Positions 8,928-18,402 of a stretch of 64,000 bases of DNA are shown here, one piece after another. The stretch is taken from contig JANQES010000098.1 of assembly GCA_028278205.1 (NCBI GenBank), forward strand, positions 1 through 64,000, written 5' to 3'. The stretch comes from Rhodothermales bacterium. GTDB lineage: Bacteria; Bacteroidota; Rhodothermia; Rhodothermales; Bin80. The position numbers and the translations under genes were made by a program. Below the pieces are notes generated by a model. The model ran no database searches and was not told where the DNA came from. It saw nothing but the letters and a program-made list of their open reading frames with translations. Positions within the stretch are counted from its first letter, which is position 1; each line of letters starts with the position of its first letter.

Positions 8928-11900
8928 TCACGGCTCCTCAGCCGCAGGAATCGCTTCGAGTTCGAGGGTTTCTTCCGGCTTGATTTCCACCGCTTCGAAC
9001 GTCTGCGGCGGGCTCGTCAGCACTTTGACCGTGTACTGGCCCGCCGGTATCTCCAACGCCTCGTTGTTGACGGTGCCCTCGACGACGACGGTGCCGGTGG
9101 CATCGAGCACCTGAAACTTGGGACGGAGCGCCTCGCGGACGGCGTCGGAGAGTTCGCCCGCGCCCTGGGCGTCGAAGTAACGCCCGCCGCCGAGGTCGGC
9201 CCAGGTCTCGAAGTCCGATTTGAGCGCGGCGTCGTCGATGGCGAAGCCGATGATATTGAGGCGGATGTCGAAGCCGGCGTCTTTAAGCGCCTGGACCGCC
9301 GTTGCCGGGTCGCCGTCGCACGTTTCCTCGCCGTCGGTGATCAAGAGGATCAGCTTGCGGCCTTCGACGCCTTCGAGATCCTGCTCGACGAGTTCGAGCG
9401 ACTGCGCGATGGGCGTCTTGGCGAGGTTCATCGCGTTGGTGCCGGCGATGATGCCGGCCACCCTGTCCGGATCGAGCGGCGCCAGCGGCACGTCGAGGTC
9501 GGTCTGGCAGGCGTCGGGGGTGCGATGGCCGAAGATGCGCAGCGCCAGCGGCGTGCCTTCGGGCAGCGTGTTGGTCACCAGATCGGTCAGCACGTCGCGG
9601 GCGATGGCGATGCGGCGTTTGCCCTCCAGCCGTTGCAACATCGAGCCGGAGGCGTCGAGGATGAGTTCGATAGCGCCCTGCGCGACGGCTTCTTCTTCGG
9701 TCTTGACCACGAGCAAGCCGGGGCCGGGCGGCTCTTCAAACCGCGTGGTCGCTGCGAGCCGGTAACGCGCAGGCCGGCGGATGTGGCACGCCGCCCGCTC
9801 GAAGCCGACGTCGAGGTCGGCGTTGGTGTTGAAGTGGGCGTAAAAACCCTGCCCGGCCACGGCCCACGTCTGCATCAGATCCTGATGCCGCGCCACGCCG
9901 CCCCGGTGCAGTTCGAGCGTGAAAATGCGTGGTTGCACCTCGGCCAGTTTTTGCCAGAGCCGGGCTGTTTCTCTGTAGCTGGGCGAGTCGGCGTCGGTCA
10001 GCAAGACGACGGCCCTGGTGCCCTCGCGCCGGCTCATTTCGCTGACGGCTTTGTAGAGATTCTTCTCGGCGCTGCTCGACCCGTCGCGCCGGTCGTAGGC
10101 ATTGAGGGTTTCGAGGAGCAGCGCAGGTTGATCGGCCCATTCTGCGCGTAAATACATGCCACGATTGCCGAACGGCCAGAGGTTGGCATACTCGCGCCCC
10201 GGCTGGATGCCCTCGGCGAACTGTGCCATAGTCTGATAGATGGTCTGCTTGTAGGGCGTGACGCTGCCGCTGTTATCCCACACAAAAGCAATCGACCGAG
10301 GCGGTTCTTCCAGGCGCAAATAGTACGTCCCGCCCGGCTCGACGGCGGTTTCGTACAGCGGCGGCTGATCGCCCCGATCCATTCTTTCGAGCGGCACGAC
10401 TTGCTCCTGATTGTCATAGAGGGTGAAGCGCGCGCGCAGCACCGGGTTGCCCTGGATGTCGAGGCTGAGGCGGTTGTCGCCGCCCGGCACGTCGATGCGG
10501 TACCAGTCTTCGTCCTCGCCGACCAGAACGGCGCCTTGCACGGTCTGATTCAGCGCCAGCGGCTGGGCATCGGCGCGGCTGTCGTTGTCGTCCGCCTCAT
10601 TTTGAACCTGTTCGACGACGGGCGGCGAGAGCTTTTCGAAGATGGCCGCGCGCCCATAATGGCCCCATTCGCCGAGGATCGAGCGATAGGTGGCATCGGC
10701 GGGGCGCTCGTGGATGCGGATCGTTTCGGGCAAAAACCACCGGCGGCGGTCGGTTGGCTCGGTGTTGGTGAAGCGCACGTAGCGCGCCCAGACGGGTTCG
10801 GGCAGCGCCAGCGTCGAGGTGCTGCCGGCAGTGGCGTCGAGCGTCCAGGTCTCCAGCAGCGTCCACGGCCCGAGTGGGCTCTCGGTGCTGACGGAGACCT
10901 GCACTTTGCTCATCTTGTCGTCGCCCTCTTTAGGCGTCTGAACCAACTGCAACTCGGTGATCTGCGCCGCCCGCTGATGATGAAACCCGATGACCCAGGC
11001 ATTGGGATTGACGTGATCGAGATACACCCTCTCGAATTCAGCCTCTTCGGTCAGAATCTGGGCTTTCTGATTATGGAGGGGATCGGACCAGACGAGGTGG
11101 CCGCCGAGAGCCGGATCGGCGAGGTTGAAACCGGGCTCGTCGAAGGGATGCGCGCCGGGCACCGCCACCACCTTGAACTCACCCAGGTTCACCCGTCGCT
11201 TCGTCCCCTGATAACTGGACCGGACGTGAAGCCGCACAAACCGCGCTTCCACCGGCGCATCGAACACGAACGCCTGCTCGACGGGATGGCGGCTCAACGT
11301 GCCGGAGCGCACGGGTGTGAACGCCTGCCCGTCGATGGAGACCAGGATGTCGAAGTCTTTCGCGCGTTCGAGCAGCCAGGCATTATTCTGCGGGTGCAAC
11401 AAGACGCCCGCAATCTGCACGGGACCCGACCCGGCCAGTTCGACGGTGGTCGTGGCCGGCAGGTCGGTGACCCAGCCGGCATCGTTGGGCGTCATGCCGT
11501 CGAAGAGGCGGTCTTCGCGTCGCTCTTCGCCATGTGTGCTGCCGAGGGCGGTGGCGGCCACGTTGAGCCCGCCGAGCATCGTCTCCGGCACCGTCCAGAT
11601 CTGCCCCGGCGCCACGGGCGGTGCGCCACAGACCGCGTTGACGACAGTCTGCGAGGTCTGATGGTTTCCTTGCTCGTCCACTGCGCGCGCGGTCACCGTC
11701 ACGGGCCGGTCTGCCCAGGCATCGGGTGTCACGCGCAGGGTGAGCGGCACGGTGGTTTGCGCGCCGTCGTCGAGTGTGAGGTTTGTCTGCGCGAGTTGCG
11801 GCTGCCAGAGCGGATGGTTGGAGACGACTTCCAGCGTCAACGTCTGCTGCCCGTTGCCCTGGTTTTCCAGCGTAACCGGAAGCTCCACCTGCTGCCCCTC

Positions 11901-13319
11901 GTGCCAGAAAGCCGCCACCGTGTGCGGCCCTGCCGGCATCGTCATCGACACCGGCAGCATCGCCGGAAGCGGCGCCGGGGCGGGGCCGGGGTCGAAGGCG
12001 AATTCGAAGCGATACGGGCCTTCGCCCAGTACCTGCGCGAAGAGCGGCGTATCGGCGGGCAACGGGCCGGTGTAGACGCTGTCTTCCCGGTTCCACTTGA
12101 ACTCGCGCACGCGATTTTCTTCCTCATCGTAGAGGATGATGGCATTGTTGAGGTTGAAGCGCTCCAGCACGTCCGCCGAGGGCGTGACGACGACCTGCGT
12201 CTCCGTCGTTAAATCCGGCAGACGGTACCAGTCGCGATCACGCCGGTGCTCGCCGGCGTGGCCTTCGAGGACGAGGTTGGACGGAAACGGGCGGGCTTGC
12301 TCGATCCGGTCGTTCGGTTCGAGGTCGGTGGGCACGGCGAAGGGGTCGAGCCGGTCGAGGCGGAGGGCATAGGCGCGGTCGCTGCCGCCTTCCAGACTGA
12401 GCACCTCAACGACGTACTCGCCCGGATCCAGCTTTGCGCGATAGACCAGCTTCGTGCCCAGCGTATCGCCTTCGATGCCCGCAAAATCCGTCACGCCGCC
12501 CCCCGGCGATTGCAGGTTGAAAAACAGGCGTGGCTTGACGCCCGGCGGCGGGACGAGTTGCACCAGCACCTGCTCTTCGGCGCCGAGCGAGAAACGGTAG
12601 AAGTCGTAGTCGCGGGGTTCGAAGAGATGCCCGGTGCGCGTGACGCCGAAGGCCAGCCGGTGGGCTTTGTCTTTGTCATTGTTGGGCTCGCGCTCGGCCA
12701 GCGGATCGGGCGGCCCCAGCGGCACGACGCGCAGCGTGTAGTCGCCCGGCGTGCCGCTGCGTCGCATTTCGACGTAATGGGTGCCCGGCAGCAAAAACAG
12801 GTTGGCGATGACGTTGCGATTCGGATCGTCCGGATCTTTGCGACTGGCGACTCGCTCACGGGTGACGCTGTGGTAAAGGATCCGGTTCAGGCTCTCGCCC
12901 GTCGCTTCGATCATCCACCGCTGCGCCGGGCCTTCGATTTCGAACGAAAAAAAGTCGGTATCGCCCGGCCCGATAGCGCCGCGCGCCACCAGCGTATCGC
13001 CCAGCGGCGTGGCTTTCTCTAGCTTTTCGTTGGGCTCGATCTCCAGCACCGCCCCTGAAAAATCGGCCACCGGCACGACGACGGGGTCGCCGGGTTGCAG
13101 GTTCGGATCGGCCTCTGCAATCTGATCGGCCAGTTCCAGGCTCGTCAGCCGGGCGACGTTCCGGGCAGGATCGGTCACGCCGGAAGCCGTTTGCGTACCC
13201 AGCGGCGCCTCGGTCTCCGGCGTTTCCTCATCCGAAGATCCCCCACACGCCGAAGCCAGCATCACGATGACGAGGAGGAAGGGAAGTGGCGAGAAATTCT
13301 GCCTTTTTTTGACTGTCAT
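8928..13319 (-). CDS. giant lipoprotein with PPC, discoidin-like and two VWA domains
   Basis: A 1463-residue protein with a lipoprotein signal (MLASACGG, lipobox Cys about 25). Domains in order: three PPC-type beta domains (about 85-440; repeated motifs EPNEK, DTDFFSFE, RDYDFYRF, RDRDWYRL); a linker rich in beta strand (450-560); two F5/8C-like modules (about 600-720 and 740-880, ending RFVRLHV and RYVRFTN); another PPC domain (about 915-1000, EDEDWYRIDVPGG); a VWA-like domain (about 1005-1150, FVWDNSGSV); and a second, canonical VWA (about 1215-1390, ILDASGSM for the MIDAS and LLITDGEETCDGD). It probably works at the cell surface in adhesion or polymer binding. The first VWA has DNSGS in place of DxSxS, which still fits a MIDAS. 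It shares an operon with 13406-15754, with an inverted heptamer repeat between them. Confidence 0.85.
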   Translation of the reverse strand: MTVKKRQNFSPLPFLLVIVMLASACGGSSDEETPETEAPLGTQTASGVTDPARNVARLTSLELADQIAEADPNLQPGDPVVVPVADFSGAVLEIEPNEKLEKATPLGDTLVARGAIGPGDTDFFSFEIEGPAQRWMIEATGESLNRILYHSVTRERVASRKDPDDPNRNVIANLFLLPGTHYVEMRRSGTPGDYTLRVVPLGPPDPLAEREPNNDKDKAHRLAFGVTRTGHLFEPRDYDFYRFSLGAEEQVLVQLVPPPGVKPRLFFNLQSPGGGVTDFAGIEGDTLGTKLVYRAKLDPGEYVVEVLSLEGGSDRAYALRLDRLDPFAVPTDLEPNDRIEQARPFPSNLVLEGHAGEHRRDRDWYRLPDLTTETQVVVTPSADVLERFNLNNAIILYDEEENRVREFKWNREDSVYTGPLPADTPLFAQVLGEGPYRFEFAFDPGPAPAPLPAMLPVSMTMPAGPHTVAAFWHEGQQVELPVTLENQGNGQQTLTLEVVSNHPLWQPQLAQTNLTLDDGAQTTVPLTLRVTPDAWADRPVTVTARAVDEQGNHQTSQTVVNAVCGAPPVAPGQIWTVPETMLGGLNVAATALGSTHGEERREDRLFDGMTPNDAGWVTDLPATTTVELAGSGPVQIAGVLLHPQNNAWLLERAKDFDILVSIDGQAFTPVRSGTLSRHPVEQAFVFDAPVEARFVRLHVRSSYQGTKRRVNLGEFKVVAVPGAHPFDEPGFNLADPALGGHLVWSDPLHNQKAQILTEEAEFERVYLDHVNPNAWVIGFHHQRAAQITELQLVQTPKEGDDKMSKVQVSVSTESPLGPWTLLETWTLDATAGSTSTLALPEPVWARYVRFTNTEPTDRRRWFLPETIRIHERPADATYRSILGEWGHYGRAAIFEKLSPPVVEQVQNEADDNDSRADAQPLALNQTVQGAVLVGEDEDWYRIDVPGGDNRLSLDIQGNPVLRARFTLYDNQEQVVPLERMDRGDQPPLYETAVEPGGTYYLRLEEPPRSIAFVWDNSGSVTPYKQTIYQTMAQFAEGIQPGREYANLWPFGNRGMYLRAEWADQPALLLETLNAYDRRDGSSSAEKNLYKAVSEMSRREGTRAVVLLTDADSPSYRETARLWQKLAEVQPRIFTLELHRGGVARHQDLMQTWAVAGQGFYAHFNTNADLDVGFERAACHIRRPARYRLAATTRFEEPPGPGLLVVKTEEEAVAQGAIELILDASGSMLQRLEGKRRIAIARDVLTDLVTNTLPEGTPLALRIFGHRTPDACQTDLDVPLAPLDPDRVAGIIAGTNAMNLAKTPIAQSLELVEQDLEGVEGRKLILLITDGEETCDGDPATAVQALKDAGFDIRLNIIGFAIDDAALKSDFETWADLGGGRYFDAQGAGELSDAVREALRPKFQVLDATGTVVVEGTVNNEALEIPAGQYTVKVLTSPPQTFEAVEIKPEETLELEAIPAAEEP

Positions 13320-13395
13320 GGGTCACTGGTCACTGGTCACTGGTCATTGGTCATTAGAAAGAAAACCAGTGACTAATGACCAGTGACCAGTGACC
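13320..13395. repeat. inverted pair of TGGTCAC heptamer tracts
   Basis: The left arm (13320-13357) is TGGTCAC/TGGTCAT repeated with a 7-base period. The right arm (13366-13395) is the same word reversed and complemented, with 8 A-rich bases between them. They can form a roughly 30-bp hairpin with a few mismatches. The element starts one base before the VWA gene's start codon and lies inside the two-lipoprotein operon, so it would be in the mRNA leader. A related copy is at 55064-55150. Confidence 0.9.
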
Positions 13396-13405
13396 GAATG
13401 AATAA

Positions 13406-15754
13406 TCATCTTTCGCAATCGAGCGGTTTGATGGAGCTATCGAAGCCGCCGCTGACGCCACCCTCGGCTTTGACTTCCAGGCCGTTGAGGATCACGCTGG
13501 CGGCGCACGAGATGCCTGCTTTGTACTTCTCGCAAAACGCAATCGAACCGCCGACGCCGGCTTCGACGCCGGTGCCGATGCCTTTTTTGAAGCAATCGTT
13601 GCCGACGCTGGCGCCCACGCCGAGGCTCACTTTCACCTCGAATGCAGGGCAAATGGCGCAGGTGATGTACTCGATGAGCGCCGCCACCTCCTGCTTCACA
13701 GCTTCGGTAATCTGCCCCCCATTTTCGAGCATCTTGGTCGCCAGCAGCATCAAGGTAGCATTGGTGCCGGCGATCAACCCCAGCGCAAAGGCCATGTCGT
13801 CATTAAGGCCTACGCTTTCCAGGGTGAGGGTGTAACTCGTCATGGCCTGGTGCTGCCCGCCTTCGAGCACCCCGGTGAACGCGCCCGTCTCGGCATCGAT
13901 CTGCCACCAGCCCCAGCGTTCGGCGCCGGCTATCGCCACAGCGGCTTCCGGCACGATAATCTCGTCGCCGGCATCGAGCGCCCGGTTGATCCGCTCGGCT
14001 TCCGGCTCCGGCAGTCCTGTCACTTCATCGAGGGCGGCGCGGTTGTCCGGCGAGATCAGCACCATGTTTTGCCCTTGTTCCTGTGCCTGGCGCATCAACG
14101 CCTCCGTCGTGACGATCTGTTCGGGATTTTCCACAAAACGCGCCAACACCCGCCCCTCCAGCGCCGACTCCTTGATGCCGCGCGCCCGCTGAAACACCTC
14201 AGCGGCGAGTTTCGGCATGCCCGTGTAAGGAACAGCTTGCACTGCGTCGAGCCGCAGATCGAGGCTGACGTCCGAAAGCACGCTGCCGCCGGCCCCCTGG
14301 CGCGTCTCGATGGACGAGATCAAGATGCGCGGCAGGGCGTGGACGGCGGTGATGCCATTGGCTGTCGCTATGTTTTCGGTGAGCGCATCGGAGGCGGCGG
14401 CGAAGGCGAGGTTGATCAGGTGGCCTACCGGCCCGCCGGCTGTGGCTTCCAGCTTGATGGCTTCAAGGGCGATCTCGTCTGAGGCCGGCTGTTGCCGGAA
14501 GTCTTCGAGCAGGAAGTTCCACGCCTCAAGCTGGCTCAGGGCGTCTTGTCGCCTGGCCTCATAGGAGGCCTCAGAGACCGGACCAGGCAAGAGCGTGATG
14601 GTGTAGCGCCGGTAGCCGGGCGGGCTGCCGTCCGGGGCCGTCCGGGCGTCGTAGAGCACGCGTTCGAGCTTTCGGGCCGGCTGGCCGGGCACGCGCAGGT
14701 CGAACTCGATCCACTCGCGTTTGATGTGCAAGGCCGGGTCGTCATCGCGGACCATCGCCGCCGTCAGCGTTTGCGGTGTCTCGCCATGCCAAAGCTCGCG
14801 GCGATACTCCGTGCCGACGAGCGGACCCGGTTCCGGCGGTTCGTCGGTCTCGGTTTCTTCCGGCTCCCCATCTTGTTGCTCTTCGACGCGCAAGTCGTCA
14901 CCGAGCTTCCTGCCGAGCCCGCCGAGCCCGCCCAGCGGTCCCCCTGATGGCTCTGCATCGGCAACTTGCTGCCCCTCACGCTGCGGAATCCCCCGGACGA
15001 CGAGCGCAATCGGCTCCTGCGCCATCTCGGCGACGGCGCCACGGAGTTGGCCCAGGCGCTCCGTCCGCCCGTCTTGTGTCTCCTGCATGAACGCAATGGT
15101 CAACGTCTGATGCATCGCGTTGGGCGGCGCCTCGAAGGTCTGCCGCGTTTCGGCGAAGGCTTCACCCCACCCGGCGTCGGGATAGCTCGGATCCAGCGGC
15201 ACCCAGTCGAGCGAGTCGGCCTGTTTGATTTCCAGCCAGACGTGGTCGCGAGCGATATCTGCCAGCGCCTCGTCCTGCACCGGATCGTAGAGGTCGTATT
15301 CATCAGCAGAAAAAGCCGGCTGCGGCGCATCGGCCTGATGCATTGAGGCCAACAGCCGGGCCAGCGGCTCGTCGTCGAGGCGTCCCCGGGCAAAGCGATA
15401 GGCCGCCACCTGCTCGCCGATGATTTCGGCCAGGAGCAGGGCCTGATCGAGGCCGTTGCCGCTGCCGGCCAGGGTTGTGCCCTGCGCGCCGCGCAAAACG
15501 CCCGGATACGGCGCATAGCGAATATCCCGCGCGACGGTCTCGAAGGCTTCTTCCAGGCTCAACGCCCGCGCCCGACCCAGCCAGGCAGCGCCCGGTTCCA
15601 CGACCGCAACCGGCGGCGGTTCAGGCTCAACGACCTCCGGTTCCACCGGAATTACTTCCGCCGTGTCGGTGCTGGCCGCATCCGTGTTTTCTTTGTCGGA
15701 AGAACCGCATCCGAGGAGGATGCACAGGAGCGTGGAGAGGATGATTCGCTTCAT
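13406..15754 (-). CDS. large lipoprotein with degenerate transglutaminase-like domain
   Basis: A 782-residue lipoprotein (lipobox LLGC, Cys16). A Pro/Glu/Val-rich linker (about 33-55) leads to a region resembling a transglutaminase-like fold: GNGLDQALLLAEIIGEQ at about 99-115 sits where the catalytic cysteine helix would be, and DHVWLEI (170-176) followed by DWVPLDPSYPD (183-193) matches the His and Asp strands. The cysteine appears to be missing, so the domain may be structural. The rest (about 300-782) has no recognised family and ends in a glycine-rich segment with several cysteines (ITCAICPAF, AGISCAASV). It lies upstream of the VWA giant lipoprotein and is probably co-expressed and acts with it at the envelope. 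Confidence 0.65.
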   Translation of the reverse strand: MKRIILSTLLCILLGCGSSDKENTDAASTDTAEVIPVEPEVVEPEPPPVAVVEPGAAWLGRARALSLEEAFETVARDIRYAPYPGVLRGAQGTTLAGSGNGLDQALLLAEIIGEQVAAYRFARGRLDDEPLARLLASMHQADAPQPAFSADEYDLYDPVQDEALADIARDHVWLEIKQADSLDWVPLDPSYPDAGWGEAFAETRQTFEAPPNAMHQTLTIAFMQETQDGRTERLGQLRGAVAEMAQEPIALVVRGIPQREGQQVADAEPSGGPLGGLGGLGRKLGDDLRVEEQQDGEPEETETDEPPEPGPLVGTEYRRELWHGETPQTLTAAMVRDDDPALHIKREWIEFDLRVPGQPARKLERVLYDARTAPDGSPPGYRRYTITLLPGPVSEASYEARRQDALSQLEAWNFLLEDFRQQPASDEIALEAIKLEATAGGPVGHLINLAFAAASDALTENIATANGITAVHALPRILISSIETRQGAGGSVLSDVSLDLRLDAVQAVPYTGMPKLAAEVFQRARGIKESALEGRVLARFVENPEQIVTTEALMRQAQEQGQNMVLISPDNRAALDEVTGLPEPEAERINRALDAGDEIIVPEAAVAIAGAERWGWWQIDAETGAFTGVLEGGQHQAMTSYTLTLESVGLNDDMAFALGLIAGTNATLMLLATKMLENGGQITEAVKQEVAALIEYITCAICPAFEVKVSLGVGASVGNDCFKKGIGTGVEAGVGGSIAFCEKYKAGISCAASVILNGLEVKAEGGVSGGFDSSIKPLDCER

Positions 15755-15904
15755 GGCCGACCGTACGTTTGGGTTATTAGATCGAAGGCGCTGCCACGGA
15801 TCTATGTTGCCCCTCTGCCTATCGACCTTCCGAAAGAGATGAGAAGTGATTTAAAGGTAGTCTTCGGTCCCAAAGGATGCAATGATGGGCGAAAAGCTTA
15901 ACAT

Positions 15905-16066
15905 GCCGGATGGGGAATGGCCAATGGGATGTGGCCAGTGGGGATTTTGGGAAAGGGGGAGAGGGTGAAAGGGTGAGGGGCGAAGGGTGAAGGGCGAAGG
16001 GAGAATAAAAATGAAAAAGCGACCTTAGCCGGTGTTTATGGGGAATGGCCAATGGGATGTGGCCAA
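15905..16066. repeat. heptamer repeat cluster (TGGGGAA/TGGCCAA and AAGGGTG words)
   Basis: The intergenic gap 15755-16128 holds no gene. A 27-base unit at 15911-15937 recurs exactly at 16039-16065; it divides into TGG-starting heptamers (TGGGGAA, TGGCCAA, TGGGATG, TGGCCA). Between the copies, about 15960-16007, runs a second tract with a 7-base period (AAGGGTG, AAGGGCG, AAGGGAG). Confidence 0.85.
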
Positions 16067-16128
16067 GGAGGAAAGAAGAAAAAGAACAAACAATCGGGAT
16101 CATGCCGCCACGCCCGGATCAAAAAAAC

Positions 16129-17148
16129 TCACCGCCCAAAAACCCGCCTCACCAGCGGCATCCACGTAGCCGTATCAAACCGCACCGTAAGCGGCTGCTG
16201 CTTGATAGAAGCAGCGCGGGTGCCAGCAGAATCAGGTTCGATGCGGAAGCTGAAGATGTACGCCCCCTCATCGGCCAACCAGCTATCGGACCGGCCAAAG
16301 CGAATATCATTGAAGACCAGCGCACCGTCTCGTTGTTCGACGATGTAATAGCCGCCCGAGAACCACAACAGCCGCTGCACGTCCGGATCGTCGCGCAGCC
16401 CGTCGAGCAAGGTGGCGTTTTTGTCGAGCCGTTTGAAGCCGATGGGCCGGTTGCCGTCGAGGAGCGAATAGAGGCCGATCCAGTAGCCGTCGTCGTCCTC
16501 AGCCTGCGCCGTCCACAGGAGCGAGTTGAGCGGCGTGGGGCGTGTGGCGAGGCGTTCGTAAGCCAGCCCTTGCGCCGCCAGCGCCTCGCGAAAAGCCGAC
16601 GTCGCAATCGTCTTGTTGACGATGGTGACGAGCAGGTAGCTGCAACTCAGTCCAAGCCCCACGTAGTTGAAAAGCCGCCGTCTCGCTGCTTCAGGATGCC
16701 GCCGCAGCGCCAGGATCAACCCCACCGCCAGCGGCACGGTATAGAGCAGATCGATGATGAAGAGCGAATGGAACGAGACCGGATAGTTGCTGAACGGCTG
16801 AAAGATCTGCGTGCCGTAGGTGGTAAAGCAATCGAGCAACGGATGGGTGAAGAGCGCCGCAAAAACCAGCCAGCCCCACTCACGCCGCGTCGCCGCCCCG
16901 TCCCGATGGATCCGCGCGATGAGCGTCCCTAAGACCGGCGCGAGCACCACGCCAAAGAGCAGAGCATGGGTGAACGACCGATGGAAGACGAGCTGCGTCA
17001 CATCCGAGAGGAACGGATTCAAGAGCACGTCGAGGTCCGGCAGGGTTCCGGCGGCGGCGCCCCAGGCGGCGGCTTTGTTGCCGGCCTTTTTGCCCAGCAC
17101 CGCTTCGCCCACGGCAGCGCCCAACATAGCCTGGGTGAGGGAATCCAT
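16129..17148 (-). CDS. YdjM/DUF457-like membrane-bound metal-dependent hydrolase
   Basis: A 339-residue inner-membrane protein. It opens with MDSLTQAMLGAAVGEA and then shows the family's conserved metal-binding pattern: PDLDVLL (about 37-43), FHRSFTHALLFG (about 55-66) and LFTHPLLDCFTTYGTQIF (about 99-116). Helices follow at about 62-80, 130-147 and 160-180, and then a soluble C-terminal half (about 190-339). The family (LexA-regulated, membrane-bound metal-dependent hydrolase YdjM in E. coli) has no firmly established substrate. The ATG at 17148 comes 2 bases after the TlpA-like gene's stop, so it is the last gene of a three-gene operon with thiol-redox genes. Confidence 0.88.
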   Translation of the reverse strand: MDSLTQAMLGAAVGEAVLGKKAGNKAAAWGAAAGTLPDLDVLLNPFLSDVTQLVFHRSFTHALLFGVVLAPVLGTLIARIHRDGAATRREWGWLVFAALFTHPLLDCFTTYGTQIFQPFSNYPVSFHSLFIIDLLYTVPLAVGLILALRRHPEAARRRLFNYVGLGLSCSYLLVTIVNKTIATSAFREALAAQGLAYERLATRPTPLNSLLWTAQAEDDDGYWIGLYSLLDGNRPIGFKRLDKNATLLDGLRDDPDVQRLLWFSGGYYIVEQRDGALVFNDIRFGRSDSWLADEGAYIFSFRIEPDSAGTRAASIKQQPLTVRFDTATWMPLVRRVFGR

Positions 17149-17150
17149 AG

Positions 17151-17759
17151 CTAAGGCGCCGTCGTCGAGACTGGCGGCAGGCCGAGTTGCTGGCGGAACT
17201 GCACGCGCATCTCCTCGACGGGAAACAGGCCGACGACGCGCTGATCGATCCGGCCTTCAGGGTCGATGACGTAGGTCGTCGGCAGCGCCCAGACGCCGCC
17301 GAAGGCTTCGGCGACCGCCCCGTCATCGTCGAGGGGGATGGGATAGGTGATGCCCAGGCGGTCGGTGAACGGCTTGACGAGCTCGGCGCCTTCTACGTCG
17401 AGCGAGATGCCCACGACGCTCAAACCGTGCGGGTTCAACTCGTCGTGCAACGCGATGAGGTCCGGGATCTCTTCGATGCACGGCGCGCACCACGTCGCCC
17501 AGAAATTCAACACGACGATCTGGCCGCGCAGATCCGATAGCCGGAGCGAGTCGCCGGAGAGGGTCGGCAGCGCGAAGTCGGGCGCCTGGCCGAGGCTCGG
17601 CGCGGGCGGGACCTCGCCGCTGCCCGTGCCGCCGGATGTGCCCGCGCCGGCAGGCGGGGCGGCGACGGCTTCGTTCGAGGGCGCATCTGACGAGGTGCAG
17701 GCGGCCAGCCCAAAGACCAGGCCGGCCAGCAAAAAGACCGGGATACAAAGCTTTTTCAT
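17151..17759 (-). CDS. TlpA/ResA-type thioredoxin-fold lipoprotein
   Basis: A 202-residue lipid-anchored thiol-disulfide oxidoreductase. The lipobox is GLAAC (Cys21), followed by an Ala/Gly/Pro linker to about residue 55. The redoxin domain follows, with DFALPTLSGDSLRLSDLRG and the active site FWATWCAPCIEEIP (Cys91, Cys94). PTTYVIDPEGRIDQRVVG near 165-182 contains the cis-proline region. It probably reduces disulfides on exported proteins (cytochrome c maturation or general periplasmic reduction). The stop of ytxJ overlaps its ATG by 4 bases, and the YdjM-like gene follows after 2 bases, so the three genes are tightly coupled. Confidence 0.92.
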   Translation of the reverse strand: MKKLCIPVFLLAGLVFGLAACTSSDAPSNEAVAAPPAGAGTSGGTGSGEVPPAPSLGQAPDFALPTLSGDSLRLSDLRGQIVVLNFWATWCAPCIEEIPDLIALHDELNPHGLSVVGISLDVEGAELVKPFTDRLGITYPIPLDDDGAVAEAFGGVWALPTTYVIDPEGRIDQRVVGLFPVEEMRVQFRQQLGLPPVSTTAP

Positions 17760-18109
17760 GGGGCTGAGACGTTTTCAATGGCTTCGCGCACCGCGTTGGC
17801 CGTCACGCGTCCGTGCGAGGCATCGAAAACCGGCTGTCGCTGGTGAAGGATGATGACCTGCGGCGATTGATGCTTGATGCCCAGCCACGAAGCCACCTTG
17901 TTGGAGAGCGGTCGCGCTTCCTGGATGACTACCTCGTAGACCGGCGGATCATGGTCTTCAGTCAATTCTTCGATCTCCCGGCGCGCGCGACGGCTGATGC
18001 CGCACATCGTGCTATGCTTAAAGAGCACGACGGGCTCTTCCATAGAATGCTCAGACGCCTGATCCAGCACCGCGTCCGAATCGATCTTGTAATAGCGTTT
18101 GGGAGCCAT
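17756..18109 (-). CDS. ytxJ: monothiol bacilliredoxin YtxJ
   Basis: A 117-residue cytoplasmic thioredoxin-fold protein. LFKHSTMCGISRRA places one cysteine (Cys36) where YtxJ proteins have their CxIS/CPIS site, and there is no resolving cysteine. GIKHQSPQVIILHQ (about 76-89) holds the cis-Pro loop. YtxJ removes bacillithiol from protein thiols, so the organism probably makes bacillithiol. It is the first gene of the operon; its stop overlaps the TlpA-like start as ATGA. The promoter should lie in 18110-18250, where heptamer repeats occur. Confidence 0.9.
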   Translation of the reverse strand: MAPKRYYKIDSDAVLDQASEHSMEEPVVLFKHSTMCGISRRARREIEELTEDHDPPVYEVVIQEARPLSNKVASWLGIKHQSPQVIILHQRQPVFDASHGRVTANAVREAIENVSAP

Positions 18110-18176
18110 GGTCTGGGCGTTTTTTTATCGAGGGTGCTTCTATGAATCGGCTTTATGCTGTTTGGGGATCGTAGAG

Positions 18177-18242
18177 GGCAAATGGCAAGTGGCAAGAAAG
18201 ACGCATTTGCCAATTTGCTCTTTTGCCGATTTGCAATTTGCT
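18177..18242. repeat. inverted GGCAAAT heptamer tracts upstream of ytxJ
   Basis: GGCAAAT, GGCAAGT and GGCAAGA follow one another at 18177-18197. The reverse complement of the same word (GCAAATT, GCAAATC, GGCAAAA) runs at about 18203-18242. The tracts lie in the divergent gap (18110-18402) between ytxJ and the peptidase gene. Confidence 0.85.
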
Positions 18243-18402
18243 CGCTAAACAGCCTTTTAGAGTACGCCGGTCGTCTAGATGTTACAGGCAGCAGACGGCC
18301 CTGTCAAAGACGGATGACGGGTTGCGCGATCCATAGACAACAAAATCCGTTTCCAGATGTTCTATGGAATCCCTTGTTTCAAGTCGAAAACAGTAGACAC
18401 CC

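Noticed and set aside
10401..12212. 603-codon plus-strand open frame
   Set aside because: Antisense to the VWA lipoprotein gene; no domain.
13320..13395. possible CRISPR array
   Set aside because: Units are 7 bases, without unique spacers, in inverted pairs; no cas gene is near.
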